Made by a program: the position numbers and the translations under genes
Part shown: one piece after another, positions 8,860-18,903 of the stretch
Layout: every line of letters begins with the position of its first letter
Numbering within the stretch: position 1 is the first letter of the stretch
Source of the DNA: Bradyrhizobium sp. CB2312
GTDB taxonomy: Bacteria > Pseudomonadota > Alphaproteobacteria > Rhizobiales > Xanthobacteraceae
NCBI RefSeq assembly: GCF_029714425.1
Contig: NZ_CP121668.1
Location: 496,001 to 560,000 of the forward strand
DNA length: 64,000 nt
Direction: 5' to 3'
Notes under the pieces: generated by a model
What the model was told of the DNA's origin: nothing
Database searches by the model: none
What the model saw: the letters and a program-made list of their open reading frames with translations, nothing else

Positions 8860-9103
8860 GTCTGAAATCCTCCGGGGCGGAGGGGATCGTCCAGCGCCCC
8901 CAAATCAAACCATCAAATATGAAATTGTTGCGCGGATTCCGCCCAGCCTGCAAGCACTTCGCGACGATGCGACGGTTTCCCGGCGCGCCTCGTCCTGGTG
9001 CCGCCATTATGCACGCTTTCGTGCACATGACCTCGCCGAATTGGTGATTGAGGCGGTGGAACTGTCCTTCGCGCCGGCCGCGGGAGAGCGCGGCCAATCG
9101 CAG

Positions 9104-9808
9104 CTAGTCGGTCAGGTACTCAGGATAGCGGGCCCGGATCTTGTCTAGCTCGCTCAGGGTGCCCGACAGGTGCTTGCGCAGGTGCTGCTGCGCGGCATCG
9201 AAGTCGCCGGCCTCGATCGCGCGCGTGATCAGCTTGTGATGGCGGACGATGTTCTGGGCCTTGCCGGGTGAGGGCAGATGCAGCCGGCGCAGCCGGTCGA
9301 TATGTCCGCTGCGGCTGCGCACCAGCGACCAGAGGTCCTGCTTGCCGGCGGCGGCATAAAGCTGCGCGTGAAAATCATTGTCGCCGGCGATGAAGCTCTC
9401 GAAATCTCCGGCCTTGGCGAATTGCTGCTGCAGCGCGATCGCGTGGTCGAGCCGCATCACCAGGGCCGCGTCATGCTCTTCCGCGAGCAGCCGGACGATT
9501 TCGAGCTCCAGCGCCTGGCGCAGGAAATGGGCCTGCTCGGCGCGGCCGACATCGACCCGGCTGACCACGGTCGCGTGCTGCGGAAACACCTCGACCAGCC
9601 CTTCTTCCTCCAGCCGCATCAGGGCGTCGCGGATCGGTGTCGAGCTGACACCGAATTGCGCGGCAAGCTCTGTGCGCGACAGCGGCGCGCCTGGCGGCAG
9701 TTCGAGCGCGAGAATGGCGTTGCGCAGCCGCTCGAACACCTGCGGCGCGGCCTGCCGGGCCCGGTCGAGGCGGGCGGCCGCGCGGGGCGCGGTATGGACG
9801 GTTTCCAT
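9104..9808 (-). CDS. GntR-family (FCD domain) transcription regulator
   Basis: The 234-residue protein has an N-terminal winged helix (PLSRTELAAQFGVSSTPIRDALMRLEEEGLVEVFP in pieces) and a C-terminal all-helical FCD ligand domain with the expected metal-type residues (NDFHAQLYAAA; HHKLITRAIEAGD). FadR-subfamily GntR proteins are usually repressors released by a carboxylic or sugar acid. It is divergent from the ABC transporter/dehydratase operon, and the 95-bp promoter gap holds a 26-bp perfect palindrome, so it very likely controls that operon and itself. GGAG precedes the ATG. Confidence 0.92.
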   Translation of the reverse strand: METVHTAPRAAARLDRARQAAPQVFERLRNAILALELPPGAPLSRTELAAQFGVSSTPIRDALMRLEEEGLVEVFPQHATVVSRVDVGRAEQAHFLRQALELEIVRLLAEEHDAALVMRLDHAIALQQQFAKAGDFESFIAGDNDFHAQLYAAAGKQDLWSLVRSRSGHIDRLRRLHLPSPGKAQNIVRHHKLITRAIEAGDFDAAQQHLRKHLSGTLSELDKIRARYPEYLTD

Positions 9809-9834
9809 GGTGATGGCTCCGGCAGGCTTGCCTT

Positions 9835-9860
9835 TGATGCACTAATGCATTAGTGCATCA
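9835..9860. promoter_or_regulatory. 26-bp perfect palindromic operator (GntR site)
   Basis: A perfect inverted repeat is centred on ATGCAT: the half TGATGCACTAATG is followed by its exact complement. It lies 27 bp before the GntR start codon and 43 bp before the substrate-binding protein start, where it could repress both promoters. FCD-type GntR proteins bind palindromes of this kind. Confidence 0.8.
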
Positions 9861-9902
9861 GTAAGCTCGCACGTCAATGGCGGCCGGAGGAAACGAACAA
9901 CA

Positions 9903-10919
9903 ATGATGAAGCAATTGCAGCGTGGCCTGGCGGCCATGGCCCTAATCGCCGCCGCCCTTTTCGCGCCCGCGGCGCAGGCGCAGCAGAAATCCGAGATCGC
10001 GCTGTCGCGCCAGCCCGGCATCTTCTACATGCCGAGCCACATCATGGAGAAGCTGAAGCTGATCGAGAAGCATGCCGGCGCTCTCGGCGTTTCCGGCGTC
10101 ACCACCAAATGGATCACCTTCTCCGGCGGCGGCGCGCAGACCGATGCGCTGCTCGCGGGCGGCGTCGACATCCTCAACACCGGCACCGGCAATCTGCTCC
10201 TCTTGTGGGACCGCACCCGCGGCGGCGTGAAGGGCATCGTCGCGACCTCGGCGCAGCCGATGACGCTGATCAGCCGCGACGACAACATCAAGTCGATCAG
10301 GGATTTCGGCCCCGCCGACAAGATCGCGGTGCCGACGGTGAAGGTGTCCACGCAGGCGATCGTGCTTCAGATCGCCGCCGCCGAAGCGTTCGGCGCCGAC
10401 CAATGGTCGAAGCTCGATGCCAACACCGTGCAGCTCGGCCACCCCGACGCCTATGCGGCGCTGTCCAATCCGAAGCACGAGGTGCACACCCACTTCTCGA
10501 TCCCGCCCTTCACCTTCCTGGAGCTGAAGAACGTGCCGGGCGCGCATGTCGTGCTGAACTCGCCCGACGTGATGGGCGGCCCGCTCAGCCAGGCGCAGTT
10601 CTTCACCACGACCAGGTTTGCCGAGGCCAATCCGAAGATCATCCAGGCGGTGCGCGATGCCACCAAGGAAGCGCAGGATCTGATCCGCAGCGACACCAGG
10701 CAGGCGGTCGAGATCTACAAGGAAATCACCGGCGACAAGACCTCGGTGGAAGAGCTGCTCGATCTCCTCAAGCAGCCCGGCATGATGGAGTGGAATCTCG
10801 AGCCGCAGGGCACGATGAAGTTCGCCGCGCATCTCTACAAGACCGGGACGCTGAAGACCCAGCCCAAGGCCTGGACCGACTACTATCTTCCCGTCGCGCA
10901 TGACCTGAAGGGCAGCTGA
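9903..10919 (+). CDS. ABC transporter substrate-binding protein, SsuA/TauA/NMT1-like
   Basis: The 338-residue protein starts with a Sec signal peptide ending in PAAQAQ (about residue 27), so it is periplasmic. The body has the bilobed NMT1/SsuA layout: an early lobe with the GGGAQTDALLAGGVDI segment and GTGNLLLLWD, then KIAVPTVKVSTQAIVLQ and the hinge. It captures a small organic acid or related ligand for the permease downstream. The fold family is mostly linked to sulfonates, nitrate and pyrimidine precursors, but the neighbours here process sugar-type acids, so the ligand is probably one of these. The stop overlaps the next start (TGATG). Confidence 0.87.
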   Translation: MMKQLQRGLAAMALIAAALFAPAAQAQQKSEIALSRQPGIFYMPSHIMEKLKLIEKHAGALGVSGVTTKWITFSGGGAQTDALLAGGVDILNTGTGNLLLLWDRTRGGVKGIVATSAQPMTLISRDDNIKSIRDFGPADKIAVPTVKVSTQAIVLQIAAAEAFGADQWSKLDANTVQLGHPDAYAALSNPKHEVHTHFSIPPFTFLELKNVPGAHVVLNSPDVMGGPLSQAQFFTTTRFAEANPKIIQAVRDATKEAQDLIRSDTRQAVEIYKEITGDKTSVEELLDLLKQPGMMEWNLEPQGTMKFAAHLYKTGTLKTQPKAWTDYYLPVAHDLKGS

Positions 10920-11680
10920 TGGCGCTGCTCGACGTCAACGGAGTGACGCTGCGCTACAAGACATCCAGCGCCGTCGTCACCGCCACCGAGAGGGTGAGTT
11001 TCACGGTCGACAAGTCCGACCGCTTCGTGCTGCTCGGGCCGTCCGGCTGCGGCAAGTCCACCTTGCTCAAGGCCGTCGGCGGCTACATGTCGCCGAGCGA
11101 AGGCCGCATGAGCATCAGTGGCCGCGAGATCCACGGCCCCGGCGCCGACCGCATGATGATCTTCCAGGAGTTCGACCAGCTCCTGCCGTGGAAGAGCGTG
11201 CTCGCCAATGTGATGTTCCCGCTGCTGACCGCGCGAAAGCTCTCGCGCAAGGACGCCGAGGCGAAGGCGCGGGCCTATATCGAGAAGGTCGGCCTCACCC
11301 GCGTGGTCGATGCCTATCCGCACACGCTGTCCGGCGGCATGAAGCAGCGTGTCGCGATTGCGCGCGGCATGGCGATGGAGCCGGACATCCTGCTGATGGA
11401 CGAGCCGTTCGCCGCGCTCGACGCGCTGACGCGCCGGACCTGCCAGGACGAGCTGCTCCAGCTCTGGAGCGAGACCAAATTCACCGTGCTGTTCGTGACG
11501 CATTCGATCGCCGAGGCGATCCGCATCGGCAACCGCATCCTGCTGCTGTCGCCGCATCCCGGCCGGGTCAAGGCCGAGGTGGTCGACGTCGACAAGGTCT
11601 CGAACGAGAACGGCAGTGCCGGCCGGCTGGAGAAGGAGATCCACGATCTCCTGTTCGCCGGCGAAGCAACGGCGCACTAA
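10919..11680 (+). CDS. ABC transporter ATPase subunit
   Basis: The 253-residue cytoplasmic ATPase powers import with the SBP and permease around it. Walker A GPSGCGKST, Q-loop FQEFDQLLPW, signature LSGGMKQR, Walker B ILLMDEPFAALD and the H-loop VTHS are all intact. The sequence matches the SsuB/TauB/NrtD branch. It starts at the ATG overlapping the SBP stop codon, a sign of coupled translation. Confidence 0.93.
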   Translation: MALLDVNGVTLRYKTSSAVVTATERVSFTVDKSDRFVLLGPSGCGKSTLLKAVGGYMSPSEGRMSISGREIHGPGADRMMIFQEFDQLLPWKSVLANVMFPLLTARKLSRKDAEAKARAYIEKVGLTRVVDAYPHTLSGGMKQRVAIARGMAMEPDILLMDEPFAALDALTRRTCQDELLQLWSETKFTVLFVTHSIAEAIRIGNRILLLSPHPGRVKAEVVDVDKVSNENGSAGRLEKEIHDLLFAGEATAH

Positions 11681-11691
11681 GGGAGCCGCGT

Positions 11692-12548
11692 ATGGGCGAA
11701 GCGAGAATATTACTGCGTGACGCGCAGGTCGCCGTCACCGGCGCAGGCGAGGTCGAGCGCAAGCTGAGTGTGGCCGAGCTGCTCTGGAACGACGGCTTTG
11801 TGCGCAAGACCGTGATCATCCTGTTCCTCGCGGCGGTCTGGGAGGCCTACGGCGTCTATCTCGACAATCCCCTGCTGTTTCCGACGCTGCACGACACCAT
11901 TGTGACGCTGTACGACCGCGTGAAAGACGGCACCATTCCGATGCGGGCCTGGACCTCGCTAAAAGTGCTGTTCATGGGCTATTCCGCCGGCATCGTGCTC
12001 GCCGCGATCTTCACGATCCTCGCGATCTCCACCCGGATCGGCACCGACTTCCTTGAGACGGTCACGGCCATGTTCAACCCGCTGCCGGCGATCGCGCTCC
12101 TGCCGCTGGCGCTGATCTGGTTCGGGCTCGGCAATGGCAGCCTGGTCTTCGTGCTGATCCATTCGGTGCTGTGGCCGGTCGCGCTCAACACCCATTCCGG
12201 CTTCAAGAGCGTGTCCAACACGCTGCGCATGGTCGGGCGCAATTACGGTCTGCGCGGATTGCCTTATGTGGCGAAAATCCTCATCCCCGCAGCGTTCGGC
12301 TCGATCCTCACCGGTCTCAAGATCGGTTGGGCCTTCGCCTGGCGCACCCTGATCGCGGCCGAGCTGGTGTTCGGCGTGTCCTCTGGCCAGGGCGGGCTCG
12401 GCTGGTTCATCTTCGAGAACCGCAACCTCCTCGACATACCTGCGGTTTTCGCGGGCCTCTTGACGGTGATCATCATCGGGCTCTTTGTCGAGAACCTGAT
12501 CTTCCGCGCCATCGAGCGGAACACCGTCCAGAAATGGGGCACCCAATC

Positions 12549-12552
<4 letters not shown>
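11692..12552 (+). CDS. ABC transporter permease, SsuC/TauC-like
   Basis: This is a 286-residue integral membrane permease with about six hydrophobic segments (the first around residues 45-65) and the inner-membrane binding-protein coupling loop near NTLRMVGRNYGLRG. GGGAG lies upstream of the ATG at 11692. The stop overlaps the start of the dehydratase gene by 4 bp. A longer open frame running in from the ATPase region is just the same frame without a start and is not used. Together with the two preceding genes it forms one importer. Confidence 0.91.
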
Positions 12553-14288
<1,736 letters not shown>

Positions 14289-14293
14289 CCACC

Positions 14294-14394
14294 TGTCATT
14301 CCGGGGCGCCGCAAAGCGGCGAGCCCGGAATCCATAACCACGATCGTGAGTATGGATTCCGGGCCTGCGCCGTTCCGGCGCATCCCGGAATGAC
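14294..14394. repeat. Palindromic intergenic repeat, family R3, copy 1
   Basis: The element starts TGTCATTCCGGGGC and ends in the complementary CCCGGAATGAC, with an inner pair CCCGGAATCCATA / TATGGATTCCGGG. A second copy is at 56632-56754. It sits inside the operon between the dehydratase and the RraA-like gene, so it is probably transcribed. Confidence 0.85.
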
Positions 14395-14411
14395 GAAAAA
14401 GAGAGCATGAG

Positions 14412-15131
14412 ATGACAAAACTCAGCGAAGCCGCCCGCAACAAGCTCAAATCCGTCTCCACCGCCACCGTCGCCACCGCTTTGTTCAAGCGTGGCCTGCG
14501 CATCCAGATGATCCAGGATGTGCATCCCGTCGGCCCCGACCAGCCGACCATGGTCGGCGAGGCCTTCACGCTGCGCTACATGCCGGCGCGCGAGGATCTC
14601 AACACCATCGACGTCTTCAAGGACCGCTCGCATCCGCAGCGCAAGGCGGTGGAGGACTGCCCGCCCGGCGCCGTGCTGGTGATGGACAGCCGCAAGGACG
14701 CCCGCGCGGCCTCGGCCGGTGCGATCCTGGTGACGCGGCTGATGAAGCGCGGCGTGGCCGGCGTCGTCACCGACGGCGGTTTTCGCGATTCGGCCGAAAT
14801 TGCAAAACTCGGCATTCCCGCTTACCACCATCGCCCCTCGGCGCCGACCAACCTCACGCTGCACCAGGCGATCGAGATCAACGTTCCGATTGGCTGCGGC
14901 GATGCGCCGGTGTTTCCCGGCGATGTCATCCTCGGCGACGCCGACGGCGTCATCGTGATCCCCGCGCATCTCGCCGACGACATCGCCAACGAGACCTTCG
15001 AGATGACCGCGTTCGAGGATTTCGTCACCGAGGAAGTCGGCAAGGGCCGCGGCATTTTCGGTCTCTATCCCGCCACCGATCCGCAGACGCTCACCGATTT
15101 CGCGGAATGGCGGAAGAAGAACGGCCGCTGA
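14412..15131 (+). CDS. RraA-fold protein, probable class II pyruvate aldolase
   Basis: The 239-residue protein belongs to the RraA/HMG-aldolase fold. It shows GVVTDGGFRDSAEI, which contains the RD-x2-E signature of metal-dependent HMG/CHA-type aldolases, and GDVILGDADGVIVIP near the C-terminus. The signature favours an aldolase that splits a 2-keto acid, releasing pyruvate, over the RNase E inhibitor that gave the family its name. The upstream dehydratase would make just such a substrate. It lies 123 bp after the dehydratase, with a palindromic repeat in between. Confidence 0.8.
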   Translation: MTKLSEAARNKLKSVSTATVATALFKRGLRIQMIQDVHPVGPDQPTMVGEAFTLRYMPAREDLNTIDVFKDRSHPQRKAVEDCPPGAVLVMDSRKDARAASAGAILVTRLMKRGVAGVVTDGGFRDSAEIAKLGIPAYHHRPSAPTNLTLHQAIEINVPIGCGDAPVFPGDVILGDADGVIVIPAHLADDIANETFEMTAFEDFVTEEVGKGRGIFGLYPATDPQTLTDFAEWRKKNGR

Positions 15132-15158
15132 AACCAAGACTCAGCCACATCAAGAAAC

Positions 15159-15187
15159 AGGCCGGCCGCATCAAGCGCCGGCCTTTT
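15159..15187 (+). terminator. Rho-independent-type terminator
   Basis: An 8-bp stem AGGCCGGC/GCCGGCCT with a 10-base loop is followed at once by TTTT. It lies after the aldolase-like gene and just ahead of the ribosome-binding site of the lactonase gene, so it may end or attenuate the operon. Confidence 0.65.
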
Positions 15188-15207
15188 AACAAGCAGGGAG
15201 GACTTAT

Positions 15208-16299
15208 ATGAACTTCACGCGACGTAACCTCATGGCCGGCGCTGCCGCGGCGGCAGCTTCGACACTTCTCGCCCGCGCCGCCGGTGCCCAGGCGTTCGCG
15301 TTCACGCCGAACCAACGCTATCCCGATCCCGCCGTCCAGGTCCTCGATCCGAGCTTTGGCAAATACCGGCTCTATTCCTCGACGGTCGAGCAGGTCGCGA
15401 CCGGCATGCGCTGGGCCGAAGGGCCCGCCTATTTCCCCGAGGGCGGTTATCTCCTGTTCTCCGACATTCCCAACAACCGGATCATGAAGTTCGACGAGAA
15501 GACCGGGCAGACCAGCGTGTTCCGGGCCAATGCCAATTACGCCAACGGCAATGCGCGCGACCGCCAGGGCCGCCTCGTCACCTGCGAGCACTCCGTCACC
15601 CGCCGCATCACCCGCACCGAGAAGGACGGCAAGATCACCGTGCTCGCCGACAAGTTCGAGGGCAAGCGGCTGAACGCGCCGAACGACATCGTGGTGAAGT
15701 CGGACGACAGCATCTGGTTCACCGATCCCCTGTTCGGCATCAACGGCGAGTGGGAAGGCAAGAAGGAGAAGGCCGAGCAGGCCACCACCAACGTCTACCG
15801 CATCGCCAAGGACGGCAAGCTCAGCGCCGTCCTCACCGACCTCGTCAATCCGAACGGCCTTGCCTTCTCGCCGGACGAGAAGAAGCTCTACATCGTCGAA
15901 TGGAAGGGCACGCCCAACCGCAGCATCTGGAGCTACAATGTCGGCGACGACGGCTCGCTCAGCGGCAAGACCAAGCTGATCGATGCCGCCGACCAGGGCT
16001 CGCTCGACGGTTTTCGAGTCGACCGCGACGGCAATCTCTGGTGCGGCTGGGGCTCCAACGGCGCGCTGCAACCCGAGCCAACCGACATCGGCGGCCGCAA
16101 GGTGTTTCAGCTCAAGGGCAAGCCGGAGGATCTCGACGGCGTGATGGTGTTCAATCCGGACGGCAAGCCGCTCGCCTTCATCAAGCTGCCCGAGCGTTGC
16201 GCCAATCTCTGCTTCGGCGGGCCGAAGAACAACCGGCTCTACATGGCGAGCAGCCATTCGGTTTATGCGCTGTATGTCGAGGCGCACGGGGCGGTGTGA
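15208..16299 (+). CDS. Tat-exported SMP-30/gluconolactonase-family lactonase
   Basis: The 363-residue protein opens with a twin-arginine signal (FTRRNLMAGA followed by an Ala-rich core, cleavage near GAQA), so it folds in the cytoplasm and is exported to the periplasm. The body is a six-bladed SMP-30 propeller: WAEGPAYFPEGGYLLFSDI, LNAPNDIVVKSDDSIWFTDP and NPNGLAFSPDEKKLY carry the metal ligands and repeats. It should hydrolyse a sugar lactone. GGGAGG lies upstream of the ATG. It follows the transporter/dehydratase operon and supplies its logical first step. Confidence 0.88.
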   Translation: MNFTRRNLMAGAAAAAASTLLARAAGAQAFAFTPNQRYPDPAVQVLDPSFGKYRLYSSTVEQVATGMRWAEGPAYFPEGGYLLFSDIPNNRIMKFDEKTGQTSVFRANANYANGNARDRQGRLVTCEHSVTRRITRTEKDGKITVLADKFEGKRLNAPNDIVVKSDDSIWFTDPLFGINGEWEGKKEKAEQATTNVYRIAKDGKLSAVLTDLVNPNGLAFSPDEKKLYIVEWKGTPNRSIWSYNVGDDGSLSGKTKLIDAADQGSLDGFRVDRDGNLWCGWGSNGALQPEPTDIGGRKVFQLKGKPEDLDGVMVFNPDGKPLAFIKLPERCANLCFGGPKNNRLYMASSHSVYALYVEAHGAV

Positions 16300-16306
16300 A
16301 CTTTCG

Positions 16307-16452
16307 CCTCTCCCCGCTTGCGGGGAGAGGCCGGAATTTGCGACAGCAAATTACGGGTGAGGGGGAGTCTCCGCGAGTCTCTATGCCACCGTCCTTGCGG
16401 AAGCTGCCCCTCACCCCCAGCCCTCTCCCCGTAAGAACGGGGAGAGGGAGAA
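16307..16452. repeat. Palindromic intergenic repeat, family R2, copy 1
   Basis: The element is flanked by complementary CTCTCCCCGCTTGCGGGGAG and CCCCGTAAGAACGGGGAGAG hairpins, with a GGGTGAGGGG core facing CCCCTCACCC. It fills the gap between convergent genes. Other copies are at 18597, 21446 and 62561. Confidence 0.85.
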
Positions 16453-16454
16453 GA

Positions 16455-18569
16455 TCAGGCCTCCGCCATCCCCGCTGCCCACAGCGCGAACGCATACACG
16501 ATCGCCACCTCATCGAGCCGGTCGAACCGTCCCGACGCGCCGCCATGGCCGGCGCCCATGTTGGTGCGCAGCAGGACCGGGCCGCCGCCGCTCATGGTGG
16601 CGCGCAAGCGCGCGATCCACTTTGCGGGCTCCCAATAGGTGACGCGCGGATCGGTCAATCCGCCCATCGCCAAAATCGCCGGGTACTCCTTCGCCGCGAC
16701 ATTGTCGTAGGGCGAGTACGACAGAATGGTCCGAAAGTCCTTCTCGCTCTCGATCGGGTTGCCCCATTCCGGCCATTCCGGCGGCGTCAGCGGCAGCGTG
16801 TCGTCGAGCATGGTGTTGAGCACGTCGACGAACGGCACCTCCGCGACGATGCCGGCGAACAACTCGCCGGCGCGGTTCGCCACGGCACCCATCAGCATGC
16901 CGCCGGCCGAGCCGCCATGACCGACGATACGCTTGGCGCTGGTGTATTTCGCGGCGATCAGCGCGCGGGCGCTGGCGGCAAAGTCGTCGAACGAGTTCGT
17001 CTTCTTCTCGCGCTTGCCGTCGAGATACCAGCCCCAGCCCTTGTCGGCGCCGCCGCGGATATGGGCGATGGCGTAGACGAAGCCGCGATCGACCAGCGAC
17101 AGGCGGTTGGCGCTGAACGAGGCCGGCATCGCCATCCCGTAGGAGCCGTAACCGTAGAGCAATAGCGGCGCCGTGCCGTCGAGCTTGAGCCCGTGGCGAT
17201 AAAGGATCGACACCGGCACCTCGGCGCCGTCATGCGCCTTCGCCATGATGCGCGTGGTGACGTAGTCGGCCGCATTATGGCCGGACGGGATTTCCTGGCG
17301 CTTGCGCAACGCGCGCGTGCGCTTGACCATGTCGTAGTCATAGACTTCCGACGGCGTCGTCATCGACGAATAGGAGAAGCGCAAGTTGGTCGTCTCGAAC
17401 TCGTAGGAGCCCATCGTATCGAGCGAATAGGCGGCCTCGTCGAAGGCGATGGCGTGCTCGTCCCCGCCGGCGAGATCGCGGATCACGATCGACGGCAGCG
17501 CGTTGGCGCGCTCCAGCCGCACCAGATGGCCGGCATAGAGATCGAGGTCGATGATGTAGATGCCGGGACGATACGGGATCAGGTCGCGCCAGTTCTTGCG
17601 CTCGGGCGACGCGAGCGGCGCGGTGACGATCTTGAAGTCGATGGCGTCGTCGGCATTGGTGAGGATGAACAGCTCGTCGCCACGGTCGGCGAGCGAATAT
17701 TGCACACCCTCCTCGCGCGCCGCGACCAGGCGTGGCGGCGATTCGGGGTTGGCGAGGTCGATCAGCCGCTGCTCCGAGGTTTCGTGATCGCCGCCCGCGA
17801 TCACGCAGAAGCGGCCGCTGGTGCTTTCGTGCAGATGGGTGAACCAGCCGGAATCCTGCTCCTCATAGACCAGCGTGTCGTCGGCCTGTTTGGTGCCGAG
17901 CCTGTGCCGCCACACCTGCATCGGCCGATGATTGTCGTCGAGCTTCACATAGAAGAAGCTCTTGCAGTCGGCGGCCCAGACCACGCCGCCATCGGTCTCC
18001 TCGACGAGATCGCCGAGATCCTTCCCCGTCGCCCAGTCGCGCACGCGGATCGAAAAATATTCCGAGCCCTTGGTGTCGGCGCTCCAGGCCTGCAGCTTGT
18101 GATCGTATGAGTGCCGGCTGCCGCCGAACTTGAAATATTTGTGGTCTTTGGCGAGCGCGTCGCCGTCGAGTACGATATGCTCGTTTCCGCCGTTGCGCGG
18201 CATGCGGCCGAACAGCTCGTGCTGCCCGCCCTCTCGGAATCTGCGGAAATAGGCGAAAGGCCCGTCCGGCGACGGCACGCTGGAATCGTCCTCCTTGATC
18301 CGTCCGCGCATCTCGCGCACCAGCGTCTTCTGCAAGGACGAGGTGTGGCCGAGCAGGCTCTCGGTGTAGACGTTCTCTTCATCCAGATATTTGCGGATAT
18401 CAGGGTCGATCACCCCGGGCTCGCGCAGCACCTCCTGCCAGTTCGCATCCTTCAGCCAGGCATAGTCGTCGGTCACGGTGATGCCGTGCCGCGTGAAGGA
18501 ATGCGGCCGGCGCGGGGCGACGGGGGGCTGGGAAGGGGTCTTGGCGTGGGTCACTCGGTCCTCATTCAA
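16455..18569 (-). CDS. ptrB: Oligopeptidase B-like S9 serine peptidase
   Basis: The 704-residue protein has the size and order of S9A peptidases: an N-terminal part with DDYAWLKD, a seven-bladed propeller (about 80-410), then the alpha/beta-hydrolase domain. The catalytic triad is visible as S554 in GHGGSAGG, D640 in LTDPRV and H675 in GAGHGG. Such enzymes cut short peptides, often after basic residues; no signal peptide is seen, so it is probably cytoplasmic. Palindromic repeats flank it on both sides, and it appears to be a single-gene unit. Confidence 0.92.
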   Translation of the reverse strand: MNEDRVTHAKTPSQPPVAPRRPHSFTRHGITVTDDYAWLKDANWQEVLREPGVIDPDIRKYLDEENVYTESLLGHTSSLQKTLVREMRGRIKEDDSSVPSPDGPFAYFRRFREGGQHELFGRMPRNGGNEHIVLDGDALAKDHKYFKFGGSRHSYDHKLQAWSADTKGSEYFSIRVRDWATGKDLGDLVEETDGGVVWAADCKSFFYVKLDDNHRPMQVWRHRLGTKQADDTLVYEEQDSGWFTHLHESTSGRFCVIAGGDHETSEQRLIDLANPESPPRLVAAREEGVQYSLADRGDELFILTNADDAIDFKIVTAPLASPERKNWRDLIPYRPGIYIIDLDLYAGHLVRLERANALPSIVIRDLAGGDEHAIAFDEAAYSLDTMGSYEFETTNLRFSYSSMTTPSEVYDYDMVKRTRALRKRQEIPSGHNAADYVTTRIMAKAHDGAEVPVSILYRHGLKLDGTAPLLLYGYGSYGMAMPASFSANRLSLVDRGFVYAIAHIRGGADKGWGWYLDGKREKKTNSFDDFAASARALIAAKYTSAKRIVGHGGSAGGMLMGAVANRAGELFAGIVAEVPFVDVLNTMLDDTLPLTPPEWPEWGNPIESEKDFRTILSYSPYDNVAAKEYPAILAMGGLTDPRVTYWEPAKWIARLRATMSGGGPVLLRTNMGAGHGGASGRFDRLDEVAIVYAFALWAAGMAEA

Positions 18570-18596
18570 CTACGTGTCGCGGTATCGCCGTTCCCT

Positions 18597-18759
18597 AACC
18601 TCTCCCCGCTTGCGGGGAGAGGTCGGATCGCTCTTGCGATCCGGGTGAGGGGGTACAGGTGCCTCCACCATCTCATTCGCGGAGAGAGGCCCCTCACCCC
18701 AACCCTCTCAGGGCGAGCGTAGCTCGTCCCGGCCCCGTAAGAACGGAGAGAGGGAGAGG
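18597..18759. repeat. Palindromic intergenic repeat, family R2, copy 2
   Basis: This copy begins AACCTCTCCCCGCTTGCGGG and ends GAACGGAGAGAGGGAGAGG, with the GGGTGAGGGGG / CCCCTCACCCC core. It carries an extra GGGCGAGCGTAGCTCGTCC hairpin. It lies in the 334-bp promoter gap between divergent genes; the rest of that gap shows nothing further. Confidence 0.82.
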
Positions 18760-18903
18760 CACGCACCGTGTTCCACCTTATATCGTTCCGATTTCACGGA
18801 ATGCCAGCGCCGCTGCGCCAAAGGACTGCGCCAAGTCGCCGGGTTGTTGATCCGTCCCTTGTATGCTTTGACGGGCCATACCCCCCGCCGCTGGTCCAGC
18901 CTG

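Noticed and set aside
12171..12548. Upstream extension of the dehydratase frame into the permease gene
   Set aside because: The extension has no family similarity, overlaps the permease in another frame, and the ATG at 12549 overlaps the permease stop as expected.
14412..15131. Naming the RraA-fold protein an RNase E regulator
   Set aside because: The RD-x2-E aldolase signature and the catabolic neighbours favour an enzyme.
18844..18903. TTG start for the MBOAT gene
   Set aside because: Family proteins start at MLFNSY; the added 20 residues are polar and have no ribosome-binding site.
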